From Salinibacter ruber DSM 13855 (GTDB taxonomy: Bacteria > Bacteroidota > Rhodothermia > Rhodothermales > Salinibacteraceae), in NCBI RefSeq assembly GCF_000013045.1, contig NC_007677.1, positions 3,330,001-3,394,000 on the forward strand: 64,000 nt of DNA. The letters run 5' to 3'. A program made the translations under genes and the position numbers. The notes under the pieces are model-generated. The model made no database searches, was not told where the DNA came from, and saw nothing but the letters and a program-made list of their open reading frames with translations. Below, in pieces: positions 16,933 through 25,958 of this stretch. Position 1 is the stretch's first letter. The number at the start of each line of letters is the position of its first letter.

Positions 16933-17316
16933 ACCAGTGTAATTCGTTTCGAACTGTGGAGATGTGTGGGGTCCGCCCCGGCCGAACGGAACACTGCAGG
17001 GGGCGTTCGTGACAGTTGCAAGGTGGAAACCGCTGCGCACAAACGCAACGAGGTTCCGCCCGGTTCACTCTCGGGACGGCGTCTTTGAGAAACCTACGTA
17101 TTTCCCGTACAAAAATCGGTCCGTGCGGGGGAGGAGTGAGGAACGCGTGCCCTGGGGCGTCGCCCCCACGCCCCACCCCAGTTGCGGACGCCACGACCGC
17201 CCGGGCCGTTCTGGCGAAAGGGTGAGCCCCAGGGCCGTTGGGGAACGGAGGCGTCGAAAAAATAACAGAAGTCTATCGGCAGAAATGGCGGGGGCCCGCC
17301 TCAGCCCCGACCACGG

Positions 17317-17325
17317 TTATCCACA
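17317..17325 (+). promoter_or_regulatory. perfect DnaA box
   Basis: TTATCCACA, identical to the consensus DnaA 9-mer, with a degenerate second box three bases downstream. Confidence 0.6.
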
Positions 17326-17465
17326 ACGCATCCACAGACTTCTTCTCTGTAGGACAATAACAGAACAACCAGAACAGTCCAATGACCCCGCTGAGCCCCT
17401 CCGCCCCGGCGGGGAAACTCTGTTATTGTTTCCAATGAGGGCTCTGTGCACTGTGAAGGGGGAAG

Positions 17466-17474
17466 TTATCCACA
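17466..17474 (+). promoter_or_regulatory. perfect DnaA box
   Basis: TTATCCACA, same orientation as the box at 17317 and 149 bp from it. Confidence 0.6.
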
Positions 17475-17553
17475 ATCGGTGCACACTTCGTTCATCCGGA
17501 CGATGGATCTCGCTCGGCCTCGAAAGGAGAGGAGACACACAGAAGCAGAAAAT

Positions 17554-17581
17554 GCCGACCGGCCTGGAACGACCGGTCGGC
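17554..17581 (-). terminator. rho-independent terminator of the redoxin gene
   Basis: A perfect 9-bp stem GCCGACCGG / CCGGTCGGC with a 10-base loop lies 25 bases beyond the redoxin stop. On the minus strand it is followed by ATTTTCTGCTTC. Confidence 0.75.
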
Positions 17582-17606
17582 AGAACGGCAGCGTGGGGAC
17601 GGCCGC

Positions 17607-18251
17607 TTACTTCGAGGCGTATTTGATGGTGCACCCGTACGGCTCCGCGCGCTTGGGACGCACCTCTTCCCCGTTCATCGCGGCGTCAAGGGCCATCCGG
17701 ACGTAGTTCGTCGCTCCCTCGATGTCGGCCTCGTCCGTGGTCGGCTTGTCGTCGATGCCCCCGCGGTAGAGCAGCTCTCCTTCCGGACTAATCACGTACA
17801 TGTGCGGCGTGACCGTTGCGTCGTACGTCTTTCCGACCTCACCCTCCGGGTCCATCAATATGGCCGTCATGTTGCCGTCGTGCTTCTTCTTCTGTTCGAC
17901 CATCTCGCCGGGCGGATAGTAGCCCTGCTTGCCGGGCGCCGAGGAGACAATCGAGAGCCACACGACGCCCTCGTCGGTGTAGGTGTCCTGGAGCCGCTGC
18001 ATGTTTCCGCTGCCGTAGTGCTTTCCGACGAACGGGCATCCGAAGTTGAGCCATTCGAGCACGACGTACTGGCCCTCAAAGTCAGCCAGGCTGTGCTCGT
18101 CACCGTCGGCGGCCTGCAGGGTAAAGTTGGGCGCGGGCTCGCCGACTTCGGCCTGATTGGTCTGGGCCATGCTCGTGGCGGGAAGCGCAGCGGCCGTTAG
18201 CAGTCCGACGACGAGGGCCGCGCAGAGGACTCGGGGATGGCGTGTGGTCAT
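17607..18251 (-). CDS. exported peroxiredoxin-like redoxin (AhpC/TSA-type thioredoxin fold)
   Basis: The 214-residue product has a signal peptide ending near TSMAQ and a thioredoxin-fold domain from VGEPAPNFTLQAADGDEHSL. The active-site segment is EWLNFGCPFVGKHYGSGNM, with one cysteine where CxxC thioredoxins have two. A second cysteine occurs near the C-terminus (EPYGCTIKY). Proteins with this WxxxGCPFVxKHY motif are common exported redoxins of unknown substrate in many phyla. It follows DsbD on the same strand (86 bp), so it may receive electrons from DsbD in the periplasm. ATG at 18251 is preferred to a GTG two codons upstream. Confidence 0.82.
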   Translation of the reverse strand: MTTRHPRVLCAALVVGLLTAAALPATSMAQTNQAEVGEPAPNFTLQAADGDEHSLADFEGQYVVLEWLNFGCPFVGKHYGSGNMQRLQDTYTDEGVVWLSIVSSAPGKQGYYPPGEMVEQKKKHDGNMTAILMDPEGEVGKTYDATVTPHMYVISPEGELLYRGGIDDKPTTDEADIEGATNYVRMALDAAMNGEEVRPKRAEPYGCTIKYASK

Positions 18252-18337
18252 GGACACACGGGTGGTTGTTTCAAGAAAGCGGAGGGTCCCAAATTGAGAA
18301 CGGGGGCGGAGGTTGCAACCGTCGTGCTACAGTTCAG

Positions 18338-20575
18338 TCAGTGAGGCTCATGCGTGGCAGCAACCGTCGAGGAGAGGTCGTCCAGCGCATTGAGGACCGC
18401 ATCTTCCGTAAGCACCTCCGGCAACAGTTCGGGCTCGGAGCCGTCGCCCGCGTAGAGCACGTAGACCGGGACCCCGCTCCGGCCATGCGATTCGAGGGCA
18501 CGGGTGATCTCCGGATCGCGGCTCGTCCAGTCGGCCCGCACGAGCGCCACGTCCTTCTCGTCGAACGCATTCTGCACTGATTCGGCCGTCAGTACACGGC
18601 GCTTGTTGACCTGGCAGGTAAGGCACCAGGCCGCGGTGAAGTCCACGAAAACAGGGCGTCCTTCAGCCCGGAGGGACTCGATGGTTTCTGGGGCGTAGGA
18701 GCGCCACGTCGTGTCCGTCCCCGACGCGTCCGTGGCTGTGGCCGTGGCCTGCTGCTCCGCGGGCGCCGAGCCGGCCCCGATGACCGCGACGGCAATGCCG
18801 CCCACCAGCGCGGCCCCCGCCAGCCCCCGCGTAACCAGCGTGGCCGTCTGCGAGAGCTGCGGCGCCGACCAGCGGTTCACGATCCAGGCCGCCACGCCCA
18901 GCAACAGGAGCCCGGCGAGCAGAAAGGCCACCCCGCCGGTGCTCGTCTGCTGCCCGAAGACCCACACGAGCCAGATGGCGGTCGCAAACATGGGGAAGGC
19001 GAAGGCCTGTTTCAGCGTCTCCATCCAGGCACCCGGATCGGGCAGGCGGTCGAGGAGGGCCGGGGTCGTAGACAGAACAACGTACGGGGCAGCCATGCCG
19101 ACGCCGAGGGCCGTGAAGATCAGCAGGGCCCCCACCGTCGAGAGCGTGAGGGCCACCCCGAGCGCCGCCCCCATGAATGGCGCCGTGCAGGGCGTCGCGA
19201 CGACCGTGGCGAGCACACCGGTGAGGAAGGCGCTCAGGTTGCCGCCCCCGGACGCCGCCGCCTCCATCCGCCCGCCCCAGCCCATGAGGGTCGTGCCGAC
19301 CTCGAAGGCCCCGAGCAGGTTCAGCCCGATGCCGAAGAAGAGCATCGTCATGAGGGCAATGAAGATGGGCGACTGGAGCTGAAAGCCCCATCCAATCTGG
19401 CTGCCTGCGGCCCGCAGGGCCAGAAGCCCCCCGGCCAGGATCCACATCGACCCCAGGACGCCCGCGCCGAAGAGCAATCCGTGGCGCCGCATGGCGCCGG
19501 CCTCGCCCCCCGCCTCCTCGGCGAACCCGAGGATCTTCACCGACAAGACCGGAAACACGCAGGGCATCAGGTTCAGCAGAACCCCACCGACCAGGGCGAA
19601 CGCGAGCGCCCACGGGAGCGAGAGTCCGCCCCCGGCCGACGAGGCCCCGGCCCCCATCGCGTCGGCCGCCGAAAGCGTCGAGTCGACCGGCACGTCCACC
19701 TGCATCGCGCGCACCCTGCCGTCCGGGTCCCAGCCTGTGCCCTCGGGCGCCACCAGCACGCCTCGCAGTCGGTCGGCCGGCGCCTGGGCGTACTCCGACT
19801 GCCGCAGTGCAATCGTGTAGGTGTCTCCGTTCCGCGTCACGGGCTGGGGCGCGCCCGGGTCGACGACGGACTTCTCCGCCGGAAAGAAATAGGCTCCCTC
19901 TAGGTCGGGCCGTGCCCCGTCCGGCGCCCCCAAGATCAGGGTGTAGCGGCCTTCACTGCGCCCCGCCCCTACCGACCAGTCGCTCACACGCTTCGGATGC
20001 TTCGCCCGTGCCGCCTCGAAGGCAGAGGCGCGCCCCGGTTTTGGGGAGGCCTCTTCCGCCACGGGGAGCGTCACCTCCACGTCCGAGTGCGCAGGCAGGC
20101 AAATTTCCTCGCAGATCAACCACTTGGCGCGCCCGCCGAGGGTCGCCGTCGTGCCCGGCGTCAGCGTGTCCGGCGGGGTGACGGTGGCAATCAGCAAGAC
20201 CTCGTCGGAGTACCCATAGCTGATGAGGGACCCGAACTCAATTTGATGTGGATAGGGCCATTGGAATCCGCTCGTCTCGTAGCCTTCCGGCAGTGCCCAG
20301 TCGATGGACGTCGGCTCCCCAGACGCCCCGGGGTTCTTCCAGTAGCTGTGCCACCCCTCCTCCATGTTCAACCGAAGGCCCACCGTCAATGGCTCGCCCG
20401 GCACGATCGCGTCCTGCTCACTGACGAGTGTCGCCTCACTGTGCGGACTCGGGTCGTCGGAGGCCTGCGATTGGGCCTGTAGCGGCGTAGCGGCCCCGCT
20501 CCCCCACAGAACCACGAGGAGCCACACGCCAAGAACGAGGCACCGGCGTCCGCTGGACCGCTGAAAGGACGTCAT
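18338..20575 (-). CDS. dsbD: DsbD/ScsB-type transmembrane thiol-disulfide reductase
   Basis: The 745-residue protein moves electrons from cytoplasmic thioredoxin to periplasmic partners. It has a signal peptide (to about residue 35), a periplasmic N-terminal domain with KWLICEEICLPAHSDV (Cys pair, ScsB-like), and a central membrane domain of about eight helices with conserved LNLMPCVFPVLSVK and ATPCTAPFMG (the redox Cys pair). A C-terminal thioredoxin-like domain follows, with FTAAWCLTCQVNKR (CxxC) and SGVPVYVLY. All three cysteine pairs are present, so it should be active. It is upstream of the exported redoxin and probably co-transcribed. ATG at 20575 gives a proper signal peptide. Confidence 0.93.
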   Translation of the reverse strand: MTSFQRSSGRRCLVLGVWLLVVLWGSGAATPLQAQSQASDDPSPHSEATLVSEQDAIVPGEPLTVGLRLNMEEGWHSYWKNPGASGEPTSIDWALPEGYETSGFQWPYPHQIEFGSLISYGYSDEVLLIATVTPPDTLTPGTTATLGGRAKWLICEEICLPAHSDVEVTLPVAEEASPKPGRASAFEAARAKHPKRVSDWSVGAGRSEGRYTLILGAPDGARPDLEGAYFFPAEKSVVDPGAPQPVTRNGDTYTIALRQSEYAQAPADRLRGVLVAPEGTGWDPDGRVRAMQVDVPVDSTLSAADAMGAGASSAGGGLSLPWALAFALVGGVLLNLMPCVFPVLSVKILGFAEEAGGEAGAMRRHGLLFGAGVLGSMWILAGGLLALRAAGSQIGWGFQLQSPIFIALMTMLFFGIGLNLLGAFEVGTTLMGWGGRMEAAASGGGNLSAFLTGVLATVVATPCTAPFMGAALGVALTLSTVGALLIFTALGVGMAAPYVVLSTTPALLDRLPDPGAWMETLKQAFAFPMFATAIWLVWVFGQQTSTGGVAFLLAGLLLLGVAAWIVNRWSAPQLSQTATLVTRGLAGAALVGGIAVAVIGAGSAPAEQQATATATDASGTDTTWRSYAPETIESLRAEGRPVFVDFTAAWCLTCQVNKRRVLTAESVQNAFDEKDVALVRADWTSRDPEITRALESHGRSGVPVYVLYAGDGSEPELLPEVLTEDAVLNALDDLSSTVAATHEPH

Positions 20576-21277
20576 GAGGGGCTGAGGGCGTCGTGCGGGC
20601 AGTCGTCGAGCGGACTGTGTGTACCCGAGCTTCCCCGAATGGTTCATTCCTCACCGTCCCTCCATCAGGCAGGCACGCCCGGCCGCCCCCCGCTTCTGAC
20701 TGGCTCACACAGCTTCCTCGCCGGCGGAAGACATCCCCGAAAAACGGTAGATTTTCCCCACCTTGCCACGAATTGCCCCGATTGGAGACCGGACACGCCA
20801 CGATCGGCGGCCGATGCCCCGGGAGTGTGCCCGGGCACAATCGACGAATGCCCCCGGCCTGCTCTTTTCTCTGCGGAAACCCGCAAATCGCGCCCCTCCA
20901 GCCCCCTCGTTTTGCGAAAGAGATGTATGCTTCTGTAGTGTTCACCGCCTCCTCTCAACGTCTGGAACGGTTTTCGTAGCATCGATTTGCCGACCGCTGT
21001 ACGGATCCTTCCTGGAAACACCGACCTTCACAATTGGGCAGAGAGACGGAGCTGGGCATCGTCACCGATCCCCCATTGCCATCGGGCGGGAAGCAGGGTC
21101 GGATGTCGTTGGCCTCCCGCGGGCCCCTGTCCACCTGCGCATTTAAGCTCTCCCCGCGGACCGTCGATACCTAAGAACGGAGGATCATCTGACAGACACA
21201 TTCCGGACCGCTCGTTCTATCGACTGGCTTTCCGGAGCATCCCGAAACGCCATCTTTCGCCTATTGGACCGATCAGA
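20576..21277. other. 702-bp intergenic region, no gene seen
   Basis: The stretch separates divergent dsbD and the small 21278 gene. Open frames here lack coding character, being rich in Arg/Ser/Pro with no start context. TTGCGA at about 20915 with TAGTGT 18 bp later could be a plus-strand promoter, but it is far from the next gene. No RNA gene or repeat is recognised. Confidence 0.4.
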
Positions 21278-21514
21278 ATGTTCCTCAACAACTCCTTCCT
21301 TCCGTTCGGATCCGTCGCCGACTCCGACCCCGAGGAGTCGCTCGACGAAGACCTTCCTCCCGATCTGCGCCGGGCCGGTCGATATGCCTACCGCCGCGGA
21401 TGGGAGGAGTACCGCGAGGCCGATTGTCCCTTCGGCCCGACGGACCAGGCGATGCTCATTTGGTTCTCGTTCAGCAACGAAACGGAGATGCCCCCCACCG
21501 TGGGTCGAAACTGA
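21278..21514 (+). CDS. small acidic protein with an Rmf-like motif
   Basis: The 78-residue product starts MFLNNSFLPFGSVADSDPEE, has an acidic linker, then RRAGRYAYRRGWEEYREADCPFGP. The pattern G-x8-C-P-[F/Y] with an upstream Tyr/Gly and a Trp about 12 residues after the Cys has the same G-to-C spacing as the ribosome modulation factor Rmf and related small proteins. Sequence identity is low, so the family is a suggestion, not an assignment. No membrane segment or signal is present. It is followed by another small gene on the same strand. Confidence 0.55.
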   Translation: MFLNNSFLPFGSVADSDPEESLDEDLPPDLRRAGRYAYRRGWEEYREADCPFGPTDQAMLIWFSFSNETEMPPTVGRN

Positions 21515-21649
21515 CCGGCCCCCGCTCCCAGAACCATCCACGAAGATCGACGACCTCGTCCCCGCACAGGGGCTCCCTCCACGAAAGACGGGACGCGAGG
21601 CGCCCCTCCTCGGTGCTGCGGCCTCCTCCTCGCAAACCTTCCAGGTGTC

Positions 21650-21961
21650 ATGAATGAACCTGCCTCCACTGTAAACATCACGTTTCAGAGCCCGACTCGG
21701 GCCTCACGCCCGAGCACGCCCTCGTTCCACCACCGCAACCTCGAAGGCGTACCGGAATCTACGGCCCGACAGATGGCCCAGGACTTCACGACCTACCAGC
21801 ATGAACCGTCCACGATCAGCGAGAAGAAGCTGTACACGTATCAGTCGGCGGACCAGAACGGCGCGCTCGACGATGAGTGTCTCGTCGCGCTCGACTTCGG
21901 GGAAATCGTCACCCTAGAGGTCACCCATTCCCCAACCGTACCCGTACGGGAAGAAGCCTAA
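21650..21961 (+). CDS. small hypothetical protein
   Basis: The 103-residue protein is not recognised. The N-terminal 35 residues are Ser/Thr/Pro-rich. The remainder has a helix-like segment (VPESTARQMAQDFTTYQ) and an amphipathic C-terminal stretch (DECLVALDFGEIVTLEV). Composition is acidic like the other proteins in the window, and third codon positions in the C-terminal half favour G/C, which supports it being real. It may be transcribed with the preceding small gene, 135 bp upstream. Confidence 0.5.
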   Translation: MNEPASTVNITFQSPTRASRPSTPSFHHRNLEGVPESTARQMAQDFTTYQHEPSTISEKKLYTYQSADQNGALDDECLVALDFGEIVTLEVTHSPTVPVREEA

Positions 21962-22302
21962 AGCCCGGTGCGTGCTTCCGCCCCTTGCCGTCCGCGCATC
22001 AGGGAAGCCCGAGCATGCCTATTCATCTCTTGAAGCTCCCCAGCACGCGCCATCAAGGGGCTGCGGGACGATTCACGACGCTGAAGGCGTCTCTTCCGTG
22101 GTGGGGTGCTTCTCCACTGGCAAGATTCTTGTCCCTTCGTTGAGGTAGGGCGACTGACGTTCGTTTGCGGCATCGCGCAGGTCGTCCTCTCTTTCGGTCG
22201 TCCCCCACCGGGGGCACCGTCCTTCGATGATGCTTTTGGGAAACAAGGGACCAGAGCGGTCCGGAGCGTTCCCTACTTCGCTCAGTCGGGCCCCACCGTA
22301 CC
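21962..22302. other. 341-bp intergenic region, no gene seen
   Basis: Upstream region of the large secreted protein. A 42-codon frame (22015-22143) has no supporting feature. A short GC-rich hairpin (CCCCCACCGGGGGC, around 22203) is visible without a T tract. Confidence 0.35.
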
Positions 22303-25300
22303 ATGATGGGCATTCCCCTCTTAACTTCTGGCCGGCGGGCGATCCGTGCGGCCCTCGTCTTTGTACTGCTCGGCGGCCTCGGCCTTCCTCTTCGGGCCGC
22401 CCACGCGCAGGACGCCGATCCCCGCATCCCCCTTACCGTACGCAACGGGGAGGGGGACGTCTTCACCTTAACGCTTGGCCTCGCCCCGGAGGCCACAAAC
22501 GGCATCGATCCGGCACTTGGGGAGCAGGAGCAACCCCCCGTCCCCCCCTCCGAAGTTTTTGACGTCCGCCTCGTCGACGACAACGTCCCCGTGTCCGGGT
22601 TCGGGGAGGGGCTTCTGAAGGACATTCGGCCGGGCGGTGCGCAATTCGAGGGGACCACGCAACACCAGATTCGCTTTCAGGCAGCAAGCGGGACCGACCT
22701 CACCATTGCCTGGGATTTGCCCGAGGGCGTCACCGGCACAATTCAGAATGTCCCGGACGGAGGCGCGTACGGCAAGGACATGACCGGGCGCGACTCCCTC
22801 ACGGTGGACGCGGGTGCGCCCGACGCGATTGTCACCCTGGAGTACGCCCCGAATCAAGCCCCGACCCTCGACACGAACACCGGAGTAACGCTTCTTGAAG
22901 GCGGGTCCACACCCCTCACGACCAGCGATCTCAGCGCTTCCGACCCGGACGATGCCCCGTCGGCTCTTACCTACAGGGTTACCGACGGGCCGACGCAGGG
23001 CACACTCGTGGTCGACGGCAGCCCGAACGCATCCTTCACGCAGGCGGACTTGGACGGAGGACTCGTCGAGTACGAGCACACCGCCCCCAACGCCACTAAC
23101 GACAGCCTGTCGCTTTTCGTCGAAGACGCAGTCGGGAAACGCACCTCGGAAGCGACGTTCCCGATCGTGGTGACGTCCGCGAACGCCCCCCCGACTGTCT
23201 CCCTCGATCCGCCCAACGCCTCAATCGCGGAAAACAACAGCCCCCCCACCCGGGTCGCCACCGTTTCGGTCGCCGACGATGGCCTCGGCACGAACGAGCG
23301 CTCCCTCAGCGGGCCCGACGCAGGCTCATTCGCCCTCACCGACGCGAATGGGCTCGTGCTCACCGAGTCGGCCGACGCCGAGGCCACGCGCCGCTACTCC
23401 GTCACCGTCGCGGTGAACGACCCGGCCGTCGCCCCCAGGCCCAACGATAGCGAAGAGTTTTCGCTTCGGGTCGACGACGTAAACGAGCCGCCCGTTCTTG
23501 AGACGAACTCCGGCCTCGCCCTGTCGCCGGGCGGATCCGCGACCCTCACGACCGGCAACCTCAGTGCCTCCGACCCGGACGACGCGCCCACGACACTCAC
23601 GTACGTGGTCACCCAGGCCCCGACCCGGGGGGAGCTCCTGGTGGGCGGCAGCCCCGCTGCCTCCTTCACCCAAACGGACCTGAGAGAGGGGGCCGTCCAG
23701 TACGACCATACCGCGTCCGACACCGACAATGACCAGTTCTCGTTCGCCGTAGGGGATGAAGCCGGGTCACGTGGCCCCGAAGCCACATTTCGGATTGCCG
23801 TCGACCCGTCCACCCACCGGACCACCATTCGAGGGACGGACGGGACGGGGAACGACACGGGCTGGCGCCTGCTCGCCCCGCCCTCGAACACGACCCGACG
23901 CGCCTTTGAGGACGACCTCGCGTTCGGTGTCAACTCGGAGCCCCTGCTGTACACCTGGGACGGCACGGAGTGGACGCCGGCTACGGACTCTTCGGCGGCA
24001 CTGCCGCGTGGAGAGGGCTTTATCCTCTACTTCTTCGACGACAAGGTGGACCCGATTTCCGCCGACGGGCTGACCCTGGAAATTCCCGACCTCAACGAAG
24101 ACCAGACCGCGGACGTAACGGTCGACGGGCTCGACGCCAGCCGGTCCCTCCACCTGCTCGGAAACCCGTACGACGTGGCCTTCGACCTCGGCGCCCTGGC
24201 CGGGGGCGACCTCTCCGGGCGCGGCTTCCAGAACACGGTGCAGGTCTGGGACCCTTCGGGCGGGGGGCAGTGGACCCTGATCACACAGGGCGGGCCCGAC
24301 GACACCATTCCGGCCTGGCAGGGCTTTTTCGTGGAGCGTGCCCGGGAGGGCCGCGGCCAGACCCGCCTTACCTTCGGCGCGGACGGCCGACAGTCCGCCC
24401 CGGGCGACCTCATCGGGAGCAGGCCCGCGCTGCTCTCGGCCTCCCAGGACGAACCGGTCCGGCTGGACCTGTCCCTCGTCGTGGCGAGCGCGTCCGACAC
24501 GCTTGCCCGAAACGACGTCACCCTGCTTTTCCGCGGGGACGCCGACACGGGCTGGGACACGTACGAAGCCACCCAGCTCCCGCCCCCGACCGGGAACGCC
24601 TACGCCACGTTGACCAGCCCCCTTCAGCGCAACGGCACACTGGTCCGCCGAACCCTCGCCAGCGAGCCTCCGCCGGGGCAGAACAAGACCCGCTCCTACC
24701 CGCTCTCGGCCCGGTCGGTCGGGACGACGGGCACGGCCACCGTGCGGTGGCCCGAGTCGAAGCGCGCCCTCGTCCCCCGTACGTGGACCGTGGAGCTGGT
24801 CGACCGCGAGACCGGTGCCGTCGTGGACCTGCGTGAGGCGCCCTACACGTTCAAGCTCGCCGAGGGGGCCGGCTCCATCGATGCCCCCAACGACGCCCGG
24901 TTTGCCCTCCGTCTTACCCCCAAGGCGGGCTCCGCGGAGGTCGTCGATTTTTCGGCCGAGCCCACCGAGTCGGGCGTCCGCCTGTCCTGGAACACAACCT
25001 CCGAGATCAACAATACCGGCTTCCACGTCCAGCGCAGGTCCGCTGGGGCCCAGTGGAAACGAATCGGGTTCGTCGAGAGCAACCTCTCCAAAAGCACCAC
25101 GAGCGGGCCCCAATCCTACCAGTTCACCGACGAGAACCCGCCGTACGCAATCGACTCGCTGAGCTATCGCCTCCAGCACGTAGACACGACCGGCACCGCC
25201 CACACTGCCAACAGGACGGGCATCCAGTTTAACGCCCCCAAACAGATCACCCTTCGCCCTCCCTTCCCCAACCCCTCCCGACAGCACGCGACGCTTCACT

Positions 25301-25503
25301 TCGGCCTCTCCGACGCCACGGCGGTGCAGATTACGGTGTATGACCTCCTGGGACGGTCGGTGAAGGCACCCGTCCGCGGCCAGTTCGAGGCGGGGCGCCA
25401 CCGGACGCGACTCTCGACGTCGGACCTCGCTCCGGGCATGTACTTCGTGCGGATGCGGGCGGGCGGCACCACCCGGACCCGAAAACTCACGGTCGTCCGG
25501 TAG
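22303..25503 (+). CDS. large secreted repeat protein with a type IX secretion tail
   Basis: The 1066-residue protein has a signal peptide (cleavage near RAAHAQ, about residue 36). Two CSPG/cadherin-like repeats follow, beginning NQAPTLDTNTG (about residue 185) and NEPPVLETNSG (about 395). Both contain LSASDPDDAP and QGTL/RGEL strands, and a cadherin-type domain (NAPPTVSLDPPNASIAENN) lies between them. A long beta-rich central part includes GWRLLAPPSNTTRR and NPYDVAFDL. The last 80 residues (NPSRQHATLHFGL, VYDLLGRSV, GMYFVRMRAGG, RKLTVVR) form a Por/T9SS C-terminal sorting domain. It is therefore expected to be exported through the type IX system and attached to or released from the surface. 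An adhesion or matrix role is inferred. No catalytic motif was seen. Confidence 0.85.
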   Translation: MMGIPLLTSGRRAIRAALVFVLLGGLGLPLRAAHAQDADPRIPLTVRNGEGDVFTLTLGLAPEATNGIDPALGEQEQPPVPPSEVFDVRLVDDNVPVSGFGEGLLKDIRPGGAQFEGTTQHQIRFQAASGTDLTIAWDLPEGVTGTIQNVPDGGAYGKDMTGRDSLTVDAGAPDAIVTLEYAPNQAPTLDTNTGVTLLEGGSTPLTTSDLSASDPDDAPSALTYRVTDGPTQGTLVVDGSPNASFTQADLDGGLVEYEHTAPNATNDSLSLFVEDAVGKRTSEATFPIVVTSANAPPTVSLDPPNASIAENNSPPTRVATVSVADDGLGTNERSLSGPDAGSFALTDANGLVLTESADAEATRRYSVTVAVNDPAVAPRPNDSEEFSLRVDDVNEPPVLETNSGLALSPGGSATLTTGNLSASDPDDAPTTLTYVVTQAPTRGELLVGGSPAASFTQTDLREGAVQYDHTASDTDNDQFSFAVGDEAGSRGPEATFRIAVDPSTHRTTIRGTDGTGNDTGWRLLAPPSNTTRRAFEDDLAFGVNSEPLLYTWDGTEWTPATDSSAALPRGEGFILYFFDDKVDPISADGLTLEIPDLNEDQTADVTVDGLDASRSLHLLGNPYDVAFDLGALAGGDLSGRGFQNTVQVWDPSGGGQWTLITQGGPDDTIPAWQGFFVERAREGRGQTRLTFGADGRQSAPGDLIGSRPALLSASQDEPVRLDLSLVVASASDTLARNDVTLLFRGDADTGWDTYEATQLPPPTGNAYATLTSPLQRNGTLVRRTLASEPPPGQNKTRSYPLSARSVGTTGTATVRWPESKRALVPRTWTVELVDRETGAVVDLREAPYTFKLAEGAGSIDAPNDARFALRLTPKAGSAEVVDFSAEPTESGVRLSWNTTSEINNTGFHVQRRSAGAQWKRIGFVESNLSKSTTSGPQSYQFTDENPPYAIDSLSYRLQHVDTTGTAHTANRTGIQFNAPKQITLRPPFPNPSRQHATLHFGLSDATAVQITVYDLLGRSVKAPVRGQFEAGRHRTRLSTSDLAPGMYFVRMRAGGTTRTRKLTVVR

Positions 25504-25690
25504 CGCACCGATTTCCACGGGCGTCGATTGGGGGCCCGCCGGAGATGATCTGCTCTACGGGAGTATTTTGAAGGCCCAAACTGATCCAGATGTCCACCCC
25601 AGTCACTCCGAATCCGTGACGGAAGCGTCATGAAGCGTGCCAAGATTAGACCCTACGCACTCAGCCCTTCCCACACGGCCCTGCACTGCG

Positions 25691-25789
25691 ATGGGACTGA
25701 TCAGCACGCTGTTTCTAGCCGCCTCGGTGGCGACGTTCTCGGTCTACTTCCGGCGCCTCTCGGACGAGGCCCCGGCACAAACCTCGTAG
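25691..25789 (+). CDS. possible 32-residue membrane peptide
   Basis: A short frame encodes MGLISTLFLAASVATFSVYF followed by two Arg and an acidic tail: one hydrophobic helix with a positive inside-type flank. About 27 of 32 third positions are G or C, as in neighbouring genes. There is no Shine-Dalgarno sequence, but most genes here lack one. The surrounding 455-bp gap (25504-25958) contains nothing else recognised. It may be a real small membrane protein or chance. Confidence 0.35.
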   Translation: MGLISTLFLAASVATFSVYFRRLSDEAPAQTS

Positions 25790-25958
25790 CCCTGTCGGCA
25801 CAGCCGTGCAGCGGGTGCCTCCTCACGTCGGTGCTACCGGATCGCCTCCCCCCAACCGCCCACCGAATGAGGAGGTGGATGCGAGTCGCGAGGAGCCCAT
25901 GACGTGTGGGGGCCGCACGTAGTCTCGACGACTGCTCCACCATGCTTCCGTCGTTCCC

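Larger units (their letters stand above)
17255..17480. other. candidate DnaA-binding region / replication origin
   Basis: Inside a 674-bp gene-free stretch lie two perfect DnaA boxes TTATCCACA (17317-17325 and 17466-17474) and a near match GCATCCACA (17328-17336). Three copies of a CAATAACAGA-like motif also occur: AATAACAGAA at 17261-17270, CAATAACAGAA at 17355-17365, and the inverted copy TCTGTTATTG at 17419-17428. The area is clearly more AT-rich than its surroundings. No dnaA, dnaN or gidA gene is in the window, so the origin call rests on motifs alone; a DnaA-regulated or titration site is the alternative. Confidence 0.4.

Noticed and set aside
22015-22143. 42-codon open frame before the large secreted protein
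   Set aside because: No signal, helix or family pattern, and codon use is not clearly coding; treated as chance.
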